Notes: generated by a model from the sequence alone, not told the origin. 11,492 nt of DNA from Chloroflexaceae bacterium UBA1466 (GCA_002325605.1 DCSM01000018.1:1-11492), one strand, 5' to 3'. Positions 1 to 8,421 are shown, counted from the first letter of the stretch. Numbers and translations are program-made.

Positions 1-1179
1 GCCAAACCTGAAGCTGATGAAACCACTGAGCCAGCAGGTACAAAAGAGCCTGAAGCGACAAAAAAATCGGGATCAGGAGCAACCAAAGGGACGATCAAAA
101 TTGCTTCCCAATGTCCTCTTTCGGGCCCCCAGGCTGCTTTGGGCACAGGAATCAAAAATGGAGCTGAGTTAGGCGTAGCGGAACTTTCGCAACCCCTCAA
201 AGATTTAGGCTTTAGCGTTGAGTTAGTCCCCTTTGATGATGAGGCCCAGCCTGAAAAAGGCTCTGCCAATGCGAATAATATCGTTTCTGACCCCGATATT
301 CTTTGTGTTGATGGGCACTATAACTCTGGCGTAGCTTTAGCCGCTTTGCCAACCTACAAAAGTAGTGATTTGTTGATGGTTTCACCGGCCAACACCAATC
401 CCAAAATCACCGAAGACTTTGAAAATGCTTATCGCATTGTTGGGCGGGATGATGTGCAAGGTGCAGTAGGCGAAAAGTTTGCCCGCGAGACCTTGAAAGT
501 CAAAACGGTCTATATTATCCACGATAAGACCGATTATGGCCAAGGCATTGCCGAAGTTTTCCGCAAAAGTGCCTTGAAAAATGGTCTGAAGGTGTTGGGC
601 TTTGAAGGGACTGAGGAAAAATCGGTTTTCGATTCTATCCTTACGCCGATTCAAGCCCTAAACCCCGACCTTATCTACTTTGGTGGTATTTATAGCCAAG
701 CTGGGCCCCTCTTCCTCCAAGCCCGTGAACGTGGTCTCAAAGCCGAATTTATGGGCCCTGATGGCCTCGACTCCGCCGACCTTCTCAAGTTGGGCAGCGA
801 AGCAGTTGCAGGGATGCATTACACCACCGTAGCTGGCCCAGTCAGCCGCTTCCCTAAGGCGGCGAAGTTTATGGATGCCTACAAAAAGGCGAACAAGGAA
901 AGTGCGCCTCCCTTCTCGGCGCAGGGCTACGACGCAGCGGGGCTGTGCCTCGCGGCAATCACCAAAGCCGCCGAAGATGCGGGCAACAAAAAACCTACGC
1001 CAAAACAGGTTTTGGCAGCCATGAGGACTTTACCTATTTACAATGGCATTACAGGTGATTATGAGTTTGGGGCAAAGGGTGATCCCAAAGAGGCAACCTA
1101 CTATGTGTTAAAAGTGGATGCCAAGGATTGGGATAAGAATGAACTGGCAACGGAACTCAAGATCGCTCCCCCGAAATAA
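1..1179 (+). CDS. livJ: Branched-chain amino acid ABC transporter substrate-binding protein, 5' partial
   Basis: This is the extracytoplasmic binding protein of a Liv-type (HAAT) importer. It captures branched-chain or similar amino acids and hands them to the LivH/LivM permeases encoded next. The frame is open from base 1, so the signal peptide and true start lie upstream; the TTG at 139 is internal. Visible residues 1-30 form a Pro/Glu/Thr/Lys-rich linker, as expected after a lipid-anchored cysteine. The type I periplasmic-binding fold (Peripla_BP_6) starts near TIKIASQCPLSGP (residues 31-43). Typical landmarks follow: a ligand-loop YNSG near 107-110, VSPANTNP near 127-134, the hinge-side DKTDYGQG near 175-182 and GPDGLDS near 252-258. 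The C-terminal lobe ends in a conserved GxxYEFxxxGD-like stretch. The family call is secure from motifs and from the permease and ATPase genes downstream. The exact ligand cannot be told; amides, urea or short peptides are possible in this family. Confidence 0.93.
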   Translation, partial: AKPEADETTEPAGTKEPEATKKSGSGATKGTIKIASQCPLSGPQAALGTGIKNGAELGVAELSQPLKDLGFSVELVPFDDEAQPEKGSANANNIVSDPDILCVDGHYNSGVALAALPTYKSSDLLMVSPANTNPKITEDFENAYRIVGRDDVQGAVGEKFARETLKVKTVYIIHDKTDYGQGIAEVFRKSALKNGLKVLGFEGTEEKSVFDSILTPIQALNPDLIYFGGIYSQAGPLFLQARERGLKAEFMGPDGLDSADLLKLGSEAVAGMHYTTVAGPVSRFPKAAKFMDAYKKANKESAPPFSAQGYDAAGLCLAAITKAAEDAGNKKPTPKQVLAAMRTLPIYNGITGDYEFGAKGDPKEATYYVLKVDAKDWDKNELATELKIAPPK

Positions 1180-1208
1180 GTAGGAAACACCTGAATTGTT
1201 GAGGATTG

Positions 1209-1248
1209 AACAGCAACCAGTCGTTTTTTAACGCTTCTGGTTGCTGTT
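1209..1248 (+). promoter_or_regulatory. Long perfect stem-loop between livJ and livH
   Basis: AACAGCAACCAG (1209-1220) is the exact reverse complement of CTGGTTGCTGTT (1237-1248), and an inner stem CGTT/AACG (1222-1225/1230-1233) extends it. No T-run follows, so it is not a standard intrinsic terminator. It sits in the 86-base gap after the binding-protein gene. Known operons with abundant binding proteins often carry such a hairpin, which stabilises the upstream message or partly terminates transcription before the permease genes; that role here is inferred. Confidence 0.6.
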
Positions 1249-1265
1249 TGGCTAAATAGAATCTT

Positions 1266-2447
1266 ATGAATGTTAATAATATCTCTGATTCAGAAGCATC
1301 ATTGGCTCGACGGACTCTAGGCTTCACGCTGCAAAACATTTTTAAGCCAATTCTTCAAATTATCCTCTTTATTCTCTGCTCAATCCTTTTTTTAAGCTTC
1401 ATTGTGATTTTCTTAGCCCTAATTTTGCGCGGCAGCCACACCGAAATTGACTTACTTAATAACGTCCTCGTTATTTTACCCCAAGTAATCATTGATGGTC
1501 TTGTGAGAGGCTTTCTTTTTGCCACAATTGCGCTAGGCTACACAATGGTTTATGGGGTTTTAGAGTTTATCAATTTTGCCCACGGTGAAATATTTATGGT
1601 TGGCGCGTTTACGGGCGCAGGTTTCGCATCTATTCTTAATCACTTTGGGTTTTTGAAAGGTTTTCCGGCCATCCCCTTTCTTATCATTTCACTCTTGTTG
1701 GGAATGTTTGTCAGTGGAAGTCTGGCCCTCCTCACGGAAAGAATCGCTTATCGTCGCCTGCGGAATGCACCGCGTCTTGTCCCGCTTATTTCAGCTTTGG
1801 GGGTTTCCCTTTTGTTGCAAGACCTTATGCGAATGATCGTTACCGCTACGGGCTTAGGTTTTAACACGAGTTATCGTACACCTGATATGGGTAAACCCTG
1901 GCAAATCGCTAAATTCATAATTCCTGATGGCCGTCAAGCAGTAATGAGCATTGATAGTCGCTCATTGAATTTCATCATTGCCGCAATGATAATGCTAATT
2001 GGCTTGAATTATCTCGTCAGTGCAACTAAATTAGGCAAAGCAATTCGGGCGGTGGCCGAAGATCGTCATACAGCCAGCTTAATGGGGGTCAATGTCAATC
2101 AAATTATTTCGCTGACCTTCTTGATTGGCGGGGCTTTAGGCGGTGCAGCAGGTGTGCTTTTTGGCATTCGAGTTGGAACAATTGACCCTTACATTGGGTT
2201 TCTTAATGGCTTAAAGGCGTTTACGGCGGCAGTGCTGGGCGGGATTGGCAATATCACGGGGGCGATGGTCGGGGGCATTCTGCTTGGTTTTTTGGAAGCC
2301 TTTGTCGCATCCTATCTCTCACTCTTCACAAATGGGGAGTTTGCAGGAGCAAATTATGCTGACATCACCGCTTTCAGTATTCTTATCCTAATTTTGATCT
2401 TCCGACCTGCTGGTCTGCTCGGCGAAACCGTCGCTCAGAAAGTTTGA
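1266..2447 (+). CDS. livH: Branched-chain amino acid ABC transporter permease LivH, N-terminally extended
   Basis: This is one of the two membrane permeases forming the translocation path of the Liv-type importer. The BPD_transp_2 core begins near residue 73 and carries the typical LivH block with NFAHGE (103-108), where the first conserved helices recognise the family. The cytoplasmic coupling loop is RAVAEDRHTASLMGV (261-275), followed by the KAFTAAVLGGIGN block (317-329) and the terminal RPAGLLGE (380-387), all characteristic of LivH. At 393 residues it is longer than usual LivH proteins (about 300). The extra length is mainly residues 1-72, which hold a strongly hydrophobic segment at about 28-54, probably an added helix. 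Start ATG 1266 has no clear Shine-Dalgarno. A later start at residue 94 would remove conserved core, so the long form is preferred. The stop overlaps the ribosome binding site of livM, so the two are translationally linked. Confidence 0.93.
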   Translation: MNVNNISDSEASLARRTLGFTLQNIFKPILQIILFILCSILFLSFIVIFLALILRGSHTEIDLLNNVLVILPQVIIDGLVRGFLFATIALGYTMVYGVLEFINFAHGEIFMVGAFTGAGFASILNHFGFLKGFPAIPFLIISLLLGMFVSGSLALLTERIAYRRLRNAPRLVPLISALGVSLLLQDLMRMIVTATGLGFNTSYRTPDMGKPWQIAKFIIPDGRQAVMSIDSRSLNFIIAAMIMLIGLNYLVSATKLGKAIRAVAEDRHTASLMGVNVNQIISLTFLIGGALGGAAGVLFGIRVGTIDPYIGFLNGLKAFTAAVLGGIGNITGAMVGGILLGFLEAFVASYLSLFTNGEFAGANYADITAFSILILILIFRPAGLLGETVAQKV

Positions 2448-2453
2448 GGAACT

Positions 2454-3701
2454 ATGGCAACTTGGCAAAAGTTCTTGAAAAGTGACCCAGTAGCCTATTT
2501 TTTGGTCACGGCCTATGCGCTGCTAACCACCACTCTTCTGCTCCGCTATCCCCGAACCAACCTCGCAACTGATCTTATCTTCGTTCTTTTTCTTGGCACA
2601 ATCCTTATTCTTCATAAGTCAGCCTTAGCAAAAAGCTATAAATTGCTAATATCTAGCTTAATTTTAGGGCTTGCGCTGCCCTTTTTTGGCACACTTAATC
2701 CCTTTTACATAGATGTTGCCACCTTTATTGGGATTTTTGTTGTTTTAGCTCTGGGGCTGAATGTAGTTGTTGGGTTTGCGGGCCTGCTTGACCTGGGTTA
2801 CGTGGCTTTTTACGCTGTTGGGGCTTATCTTTGGGCAATTTTCAGTACGCCGCAAGCGGGGCAAATTTGGCCCGCCTGGAGCAGCCATTTTCCGCTCGCG
2901 CCCCTTTGGTTTTTCCTTTTTATCCCTTTTGCGCTCATTGTGGGCGCGGCAATGGGCGTTTTGCTCGGCTTGCCCGTCTTGCGGCTGCGCGGCGACTACT
3001 TAGCGATTGTAACTTTGGGCTTTGGTGAGGTTATTCGCGTTTTGGCCACAAACCTTGACCGCCCTATCAATATCACAAATGGAGCGCAAGGAATCAAATC
3101 TATTGGGCGACCTCCGCTCTTTTTCGCACCTTTTTTTCAAGCTCTCGGCTGGAATCTAAGCGAAAGCCAGCTGTATCAGCTTTATTTTTACTTTCTTGTC
3201 CTTATAATGGTTGGGATTACACTTGTAGTCGTGCGACATCTGAATGATTCGCGCATTGGTCGAGCTTGGACTGCTATTCGGGAAGATGAAACAGCAGCAA
3301 TCGCTATGGGCGTACCGCTTGTGAAGATGAAGCTCTTAGCTTTTGCCGTTGGAGCTTCGTTTGCCAGCGTGATGGGAATGCTTTTTGCGGCCAAACAACT
3401 CTTTATAAACCCTCCAACTTTTGATCTTATTCGCTCGATCAGCATTCTTTCAATGGTTATTCTGGGTGGAATGGGCAGTATTCCTGGAGTAATCTTGGGC
3501 GCAACGCTAGTTACGCTCCTCAATCTACAACTTTTACCCCGAGTTGCAATGGAACTTGGGCAATTGAATCTCCCCCCCTATATTGATCCCACGCGTTATC
3601 AGCGCATGATTTTTGGTTTATTATTGATTCTGATGACGATTTTTCGCTCTGAAGGCATTTTGCCCGAAGATCGGCGGCAAAAAGAATTGCACGAGAAATA
3701 G
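2454..3701 (+). CDS. livM: Branched-chain amino acid ABC transporter permease LivM
   Basis: This is the second permease of the Liv-type importer, pairing with LivH in the membrane. The core LivM signature GLNVVVGFAGLLDLGYVAFY spans residues 101-120. It is followed by LRLRGDYLAIVTLGFGEVIR (176-195), TNGAQGI (208-214) and the ATPase-contacting loop AWTAIREDETAAIAMGV (271-287). The C-terminus has GMGSIPGVILGA (339-350) and ends in a charged tail. About ten hydrophobic segments are visible. At 415 residues it is within the long end of the family, because residues 1-80 add two or three extra hydrophobic stretches. The start is well supported: GAGGA at 2446-2450 lies 3 bases before ATG 2454 and overlaps the livH stop. 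The gap to livH is 6 bases and to livG 41 bases, so this is one operon. Confidence 0.94.
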   Translation: MATWQKFLKSDPVAYFLVTAYALLTTTLLLRYPRTNLATDLIFVLFLGTILILHKSALAKSYKLLISSLILGLALPFFGTLNPFYIDVATFIGIFVVLALGLNVVVGFAGLLDLGYVAFYAVGAYLWAIFSTPQAGQIWPAWSSHFPLAPLWFFLFIPFALIVGAAMGVLLGLPVLRLRGDYLAIVTLGFGEVIRVLATNLDRPINITNGAQGIKSIGRPPLFFAPFFQALGWNLSESQLYQLYFYFLVLIMVGITLVVVRHLNDSRIGRAWTAIREDETAAIAMGVPLVKMKLLAFAVGASFASVMGMLFAAKQLFINPPTFDLIRSISILSMVILGGMGSIPGVILGATLVTLLNLQLLPRVAMELGQLNLPPYIDPTRYQRMIFGLLLILMTIFRSEGILPEDRRQKELHEK

Positions 3702-3742
3702 CTTTCGGGGCGCGAAAAGCACGAAAATCAGGGAATAAAACG

Positions 3743-4549
3743 ATGCTTCTTGAAGCAATGAACCTTACGAAGCTCTTTGGTGGCCTTACTGCGGTGAATA
3801 ATGTAACGTTTCAGGTTGAACGCGGAAAGATTGTGAGCGTTATTGGGCCAAATGGCGCAGGCAAAACGACGTTTTTCAACTTGTTGACAGGAATTTACAA
3901 ACCAGAACAAGGAAATATTACTTTTGCGGGCCGTCCGTTACGCAATTTGCGCCCTGACCAGATTGCTAAAAGAGGAATCTCACGCACTTTTCAAAACATT
4001 CGACTATTTAACAATATGACGGTCTTAGAAAATGTCTTAGTTGGAATGCATCCCCGCTTAAAAATCCCGCTTTGGCAGATAATCTTACGAACTAAAGCGA
4101 TGTTGCGTGAAGAGCGGCAAGCCCGTGAACGGGCCCAAGAACTTTTAGCCTTTGTGGGGCTTGAAGCAAAACATGGCAATTTGGCCAAAAATTTGCCTTA
4201 TGGCGACCAAAGACGGCTCGAAATTGCACGAGCGATGGCTTCCAGGCCAAAACTGCTTTTGTTAGATGAGCCAACAGCGGGGATGAATCCGCAAGAAACT
4301 ACCGAAGCGACGCAACTTATTCAGCGACTTCGCGCTGAACTGGGCGTAACTATTGTTTTGATTGAACATGATATGCAACTTGTGATGAGTATCTCAGAGC
4401 AAATCACGGTTTTAGATAGTGGCTCAAAAATTGCCGAAGGCACAGCTGCTGAAATTCGTCATAATCCGCGAGTGATCGAAGCCTATTTGGGCCAGGGTAG
4501 TCTTCCAAACGATAAACCCAAACAACAATTTTCCTCTTCAAACACCTAA
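3743..4549 (+). CDS. livG: Branched-chain amino acid ABC transporter ATP-binding protein LivG
   Basis: This cytoplasmic ATPase powers the Liv-type importer, normally as a heterodimer with LivF. Motifs in order are Walker A GPNGAGKTT (35-43), Q-loop RTFQNIRLF (81-89, Q84), the LivG-style signature YGDQRRLEIARAMA (153-166, in place of LSGGQ), Walker B LLLLDEP (171-177) and H-loop EHDMQLVM (208-215, His209). IEAYLG (245-250) is typical of the LivG/LivF C-terminus. The long insert between the Q-loop and the signature (about residues 100-150) marks it as LivG, not LivF. At 268 residues the length is normal; the last 18 residues are a polar tail. The start ATG 3743 has GGGA 8 bases upstream; an in-frame ATG at 3758 is a less likely alternative. 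It is the last transporter gene of the cluster: no LivF gene follows. Confidence 0.95.
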   Translation: MLLEAMNLTKLFGGLTAVNNVTFQVERGKIVSVIGPNGAGKTTFFNLLTGIYKPEQGNITFAGRPLRNLRPDQIAKRGISRTFQNIRLFNNMTVLENVLVGMHPRLKIPLWQIILRTKAMLREERQARERAQELLAFVGLEAKHGNLAKNLPYGDQRRLEIARAMASRPKLLLLDEPTAGMNPQETTEATQLIQRLRAELGVTIVLIEHDMQLVMSISEQITVLDSGSKIAEGTAAEIRHNPRVIEAYLGQGSLPNDKPKQQFSSSNT

Positions 4550-4569
4550 TACTGCTCAATATCCCCAAT

Positions 4570-5472
4570 ATGAAACGTTTTTTTCCTTATCTCGTTCTCT
4601 TCCTTGGTGTTTTGACAGTCTCTACGGCTTCCATTTTGATTCGGTTAGCGCAGCAATTAGCTGTTTCCTCCGCAATGATTGCGGCAGGGCGACTTTGCCT
4701 TGCGGCTCTAATTATCTCGCCAATCGCTTGGTTTCGCGCTAGAAATGAGATCAAAAAGTTGCCGCCGCGTGATCTGTTAGGTGCTTTAGCAGCAGGATTC
4801 TTTCTAGCTTTGCATTTTGCGCTTTGGATAACCTCTTTGGAATACACTTCAGTTGCCAGTAGTGCTGCTTTAGTTGCCACAAATCCTTTATGGGTAAGTC
4901 TTGGTTCATTCTTCTTTCTGCGCGAAAAAATTAACCGTTCCCTTGGAATCGGGATTTTCCTTACGGTGGGCGGAAGCATATTGATTAGTTTTAGTGATAC
5001 TGGCAGTTCTGCTTATGGTCAAATGCCACTCATCGGCGATGGGCTTGCACTTTTAGGCGCTTTAGCAGCCTCCAGCAACCTCTTATTGACGCGCAGCCTT
5101 CGCTCGCGGCTCTCTTTAATCGCTTATATCTGGTTAGCTTACACCAGCGCCGCTTTAATCCTCTTGTTTTGGGTAATTTTAAGCGGGCAACCGATCTTCG
5201 GTCACCCGCCTTTTGGTTACTTGCTGCTTTTCGCTTTAGCCCTTGGCCCGCAACTTTTGGGGCACACCGCATTCAACTGGGCCTTGCGCTATCTTTCAGC
5301 TACTTTTGTAGCAATCGCCATTTTAGGCGAACCGATTGGCGCAACACTTTTGGCCCGCTGGTGCTTTGGCGAAGAATTTGTGCCCTTGCAATTAGCAGGC
5401 TTTTTCTGCTTAATGGTGGGCATCTATATCGCGGCTTCAAGCGAACGCGAAGCGCCGCCACTTCCTGCCTGA
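4570..5472 (+). CDS. DMT-superfamily EamA/RhaT-type membrane transporter
   Basis: This is a ten-helix inner-membrane transporter of the drug/metabolite superfamily; members export amino acids, metabolites or toxic compounds. Two EamA repeats are visible, at about 8-141 and 155-288. Repeat 1 has the typical SVASSAALVATNPLWVSLGS (94-113) followed by FFFLREK (114-120). Repeat 2 has the matching HTAFNWALRYLSATFVAIAI (232-251) followed by LGEPIGATLLARWCFGEEF (252-270). At 300 residues the length is standard. It starts 20 bases after livG on the same strand with no visible Shine-Dalgarno, so it probably rides on the liv transcript and could export an amino acid or product linked to it; that link is inferred from position only. 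Its last 49 bases, coding for the C-terminal tail, overlap the 3' end of the ATPase gene on the other strand. The substrate is unknown. Confidence 0.9.
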   Translation: MKRFFPYLVLFLGVLTVSTASILIRLAQQLAVSSAMIAAGRLCLAALIISPIAWFRARNEIKKLPPRDLLGALAAGFFLALHFALWITSLEYTSVASSAALVATNPLWVSLGSFFFLREKINRSLGIGIFLTVGGSILISFSDTGSSAYGQMPLIGDGLALLGALAASSNLLLTRSLRSRLSLIAYIWLAYTSAALILLFWVILSGQPIFGHPPFGYLLLFALALGPQLLGHTAFNWALRYLSATFVAIAILGEPIGATLLARWCFGEEFVPLQLAGFFCLMVGIYIAASSEREAPPLPA

Positions 5473-8177
5473 CCACGGCGCAGAAAGAGTTTGGTTATTT
5501 CTTCCGCAATTGGAGGGAATAAACCTGCAATTGCCGCAAGCCCAAGAAACTTCAAAGGCAAAGTTGTGATGTTAATTGCCTCATTCACAACAGGGACATA
5601 GACGAAAAAGAGGGCAATTGCCAAGCTAATCGCTACGGCCCCAAGGGTATACTTGTTTTGCAGTAGCCCAATCTCCCAAATATTGTGAGTTTGGGAACGC
5701 GCTGTGAAAGCCCGCAGCAATTTCTGACTGATATAAGTCATAAAAGCCGCAGAACGAGCCACCGCTAGGTCTTCTTTGAGGATTTCGAGGAGATAGTAGT
5801 AAACACCCATAATCGCAATGGTCGCTACAACGGTTTGCACCGCAATGTGAATCCACATCGTCTTGGTGATAAATGGGTCTTCCCGTTTGCGCGGCAGTTT
5901 AGTCATCACGTCTTCTTCGCCTGGCTCAAAAGACATGGCCAAAGCAGGAAAACTATCGGTGGCGAAGTTGATCACCAACAAAACGAGGGCTGTGAGCGGA
6001 ATCGGTATGCCTATAACGTATGCAACGATAAACGCCCCGACTTGACAGCCATTTCCTGAGAGGATATAGGAAAGATAGAGGCGAATTCGATAGAGAACGT
6101 TGCGGCCCTCCTCGACAGCGATAGGAATCGTGCCAAACCGACTATCCATCAAGACGACATCTGAAGTTTCGCGGGCCACATCAGTGCCATTCCCCATCGC
6201 AAACCCAATATCGCTCTCTTTGATCGCAATCGCGTCATTGACTCCGTCGCCCGTCATCCCGACGATAAAGCCCGCTTTTCGCATCACCTTAACAATTTGC
6301 GCTTTGTGTTCAGGTGTTACTCTAGCGAAAACCCGCACTTTGTGGAGTCTTTCCAAAAGCGCAGGAGGCGGATTTTCTAATTCGGTTAAGTCCTCCCCCG
6401 TGATCACAGCAGCTTCGAAGGGCAAATCTTGGGGAATAATGCCGACCATGCGAGCGATTTGGTAGGCGGTAAGGGGATTGTCACCCGTTACCATAACTGT
6501 GCGGATGCCTGCCGTCGCCAATTTGACCACAGCGGGCTTGACATCATCGCGGGGCGGATCCATAATCCCGACCAGCCCAACAAAGGTTAAGTTCGTTTCA
6601 GCTGCCGAACGCGCAATGTTATTGGGATTCTCGTGCAAGACTCGCTCGGCTAACGCTAAAACCCGCAAGCCCTGGCTCGCCAAACTGGCAATCGCGGCCT
6701 GAATCGCTTGTTTATGTTGCTCGGTGAGCGGCACTGCCTCGTTTTGAGAATGAATCTTATCGCATAAATCGATGATTCGCTCTGGCGCACCTTTGGTCAA
6801 AACGATATATTCGCTCTCTAACCTCGTATGAATCGTGGTCATCCGCTTGAGCGTTTGATTAAACTCATGCTCAAGCACGCGAGGAAGCTCCGTTTCATCA
6901 AGCCAAGCAAGCTCAAGCTTTTGAACCCACTCGGTTAAAGCGGTTTCAGTTGCACTGGAACTGTTGTTACAAAGGCGAGCAACACGGGCCGCCCGTTCAA
7001 TCGCGTTTTGATGAGAGGCGAAGGAATCAACAGCGCCAACCTCGATGATCTTGCCATTGAGAAAGAGATGCGTGACTTCCATTTTGTTCGCGGTCAGCGT
7101 CCCTGTCTTATCGGTAAGTAAGACATTCATGCTACCGCCGCCTTCCACCGCTTTAGGGCGGCGAATCAGCGCGTTTTTCTTGACCATCATGCCCGTGGCA
7201 ATCGCCAAGGTAATGGTCATAACAGCGGGCAAACCTTCGGGAATGGCAGCAATAATGAGGGCTACCGCGCTAATGAAGGCTTCTTTAAGCTCCAGAAAGG
7301 TTACTTGGTCGGGGGTCGTGAAAAATTCGCGTAAAAGCCCCAAACCAATCACGAGTGTTGCGATCCAGATGAAAATCTTGGTTAAGTTATCCCCTAATTG
7401 ATCTAATTGTTCGTCGAGCGGGGTTCGGTTTTGATCGCTGGCCGCAAGTTGAGTAGCGATTTTACCGATTTCAGTTTGAGAACCAGTTTTGGTTACAACG
7501 AAGGTAACATTGCCGCTTAAAACCACATCACCCCGATGAATCATATTCGTTTGTTCGTTGATCACGATTTCGGGATTCAGCGGTTTGGTTTCGACAGCAA
7601 CCGAAAGCGATTCGCCCGTGAGTTTACTGGTGTCTTTTTCAGCATTTACGGCGGCACAAACGCGCCCATCAGCGGGAGAAATGGCTCCCGTGGGCAAATA
7701 GACCAGGTCGCCAGGTACAATTTCGCCGATGGCGACCTCAAGGCGCTTGCCATCCCGAAAGACAAATTTGAGCGGATTGTCAAGTTTGCGGAGCGATTTG
7801 GCTGCGTCGGTAGCTTTGCCTTCCTGCCACAGCCCAAAACCTGCCATGATGTTGAGCATCAGGAAAATGGCAATCCCTTCGAGATAATCATGCAGCAAAA
7901 GGCTTACGGCGGAGCCGACGAGGAGCAACTTTACCACGGCATCGCCTGTCAATTGGGCAATGTAACGCCGCCAAAGTGGGTCGGCGGCTGGTTCAGGAAT
8001 CTCGTTGGGCCCAAGCTCAGTAAGGCGACGGCGGGCTTCTTCTTGGCTTAGACCAGCCGTTTCGTCGCTCTTTAGATCTTGCAAAACGGCGGCAACCGGC
8101 ATGGCCCAGGGCTTGAAATCGTTGGCAACCAGCCCAGCCTGTGAGGGAGATTGTGCTTGTTGGTTGTCTTTTACCAT
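5424..8177 (-). CDS. P2-type cation-transporting ATPase, probably Ca2+ export
   Basis: This inner-membrane ion pump is driven by an aspartyl-phosphate cycle. Numbered from ATG 8177 (917 residues), it has the N-terminal cation-ATPase domain (about 23-80), TGES (187-190) in the actuator domain, PEGLP in helix M4 (313-317), the phosphorylation motif DKTGTLT (356-362), the nucleotide-site KGAPE (462-466), DPPR (540-543), TGD (564-566), the hinge TGDGVNDA (642-649) and six C-terminal hydrophobic segments. PEGLP with N737, T740 and D741 in M6 matches Ca2+ site II of SERCA-like pumps. The M5 residue equivalent to SERCA Glu771 is Gln712, which suggests one strong Ca2+ site, as in P2B pumps. Start: the frame is open to ATG 8276, adding 33 atypical residues. 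ATG 8177 is preferred because the family fold starts soon after it and AAGGA lies about 11 bases upstream. Mn2+ or Na+ as the ion is not excluded. Confidence 0.93.
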   Translation of the reverse strand: MVKDNQQAQSPSQAGLVANDFKPWAMPVAAVLQDLKSDETAGLSQEEARRRLTELGPNEIPEPAADPLWRRYIAQLTGDAVVKLLLVGSAVSLLLHDYLEGIAIFLMLNIMAGFGLWQEGKATDAAKSLRKLDNPLKFVFRDGKRLEVAIGEIVPGDLVYLPTGAISPADGRVCAAVNAEKDTSKLTGESLSVAVETKPLNPEIVINEQTNMIHRGDVVLSGNVTFVVTKTGSQTEIGKIATQLAASDQNRTPLDEQLDQLGDNLTKIFIWIATLVIGLGLLREFFTTPDQVTFLELKEAFISAVALIIAAIPEGLPAVMTITLAIATGMMVKKNALIRRPKAVEGGGSMNVLLTDKTGTLTANKMEVTHLFLNGKIIEVGAVDSFASHQNAIERAARVARLCNNSSSATETALTEWVQKLELAWLDETELPRVLEHEFNQTLKRMTTIHTRLESEYIVLTKGAPERIIDLCDKIHSQNEAVPLTEQHKQAIQAAIASLASQGLRVLALAERVLHENPNNIARSAAETNLTFVGLVGIMDPPRDDVKPAVVKLATAGIRTVMVTGDNPLTAYQIARMVGIIPQDLPFEAAVITGEDLTELENPPPALLERLHKVRVFARVTPEHKAQIVKVMRKAGFIVGMTGDGVNDAIAIKESDIGFAMGNGTDVARETSDVVLMDSRFGTIPIAVEEGRNVLYRIRLYLSYILSGNGCQVGAFIVAYVIGIPIPLTALVLLVINFATDSFPALAMSFEPGEEDVMTKLPRKREDPFITKTMWIHIAVQTVVATIAIMGVYYYLLEILKEDLAVARSAAFMTYISQKLLRAFTARSQTHNIWEIGLLQNKYTLGAVAISLAIALFFVYVPVVNEAINITTLPLKFLGLAAIAGLFPPIAEEITKLFLRRGQAGSGGASRSLEAAI

Positions 8178-8284
8178 CGTTACGATGATCCTTTCATTGA
8201 AAGCAAGTAAATGGAAGTTTAAGGCTTCGGGGAAGGATGCTGAAGTTGAAGCTAGTCCCCAAAGACTAAAGCGCATTTTTGCTT

Positions 8285-8308
8285 ATTATACCACAAGAGA
8301 GCAAAGTT
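8285..8308 (-). promoter_or_regulatory. Extended -10 promoter for the P-type ATPase gene
   Basis: Read on the minus strand, bases 8293-8285 give TGGTATAAT: a perfect -10 hexamer (8290-8285) preceded by the TGn extended element. A weak -35-like TTTTAA lies about 16 bases upstream. Transcription would start near 8278, giving a leader of about 100 bases to ATG 8177, or almost none to ATG 8276. Confidence 0.6.
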
Positions 8309-8421
8309 AAAATTAGGTGGTTCGGAAAATTATTTCTTTGTTCAGCTTTTTGCCTCGCAACTAAGGTTTTTCTGCCCCATAACTCAGTAACTTCCTGGTA
8401 GCAAAGTTTATTAAAAAGATG

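Noticed and set aside
3702..3742. Hairpin or promoter in the livM-livG gap
   Set aside because: Only a weak imperfect pairing (GCTTTC with GAAAAGC) and no promoter hexamers; the gap is best read as operon spacer with the livG ribosome binding site.
5835..8051. Several open frames of 60-171 codons on the + strand inside the P-type ATPase gene
   Set aside because: They are antisense to a gene with complete family motifs and have no recognisable domains or ribosome binding sites.
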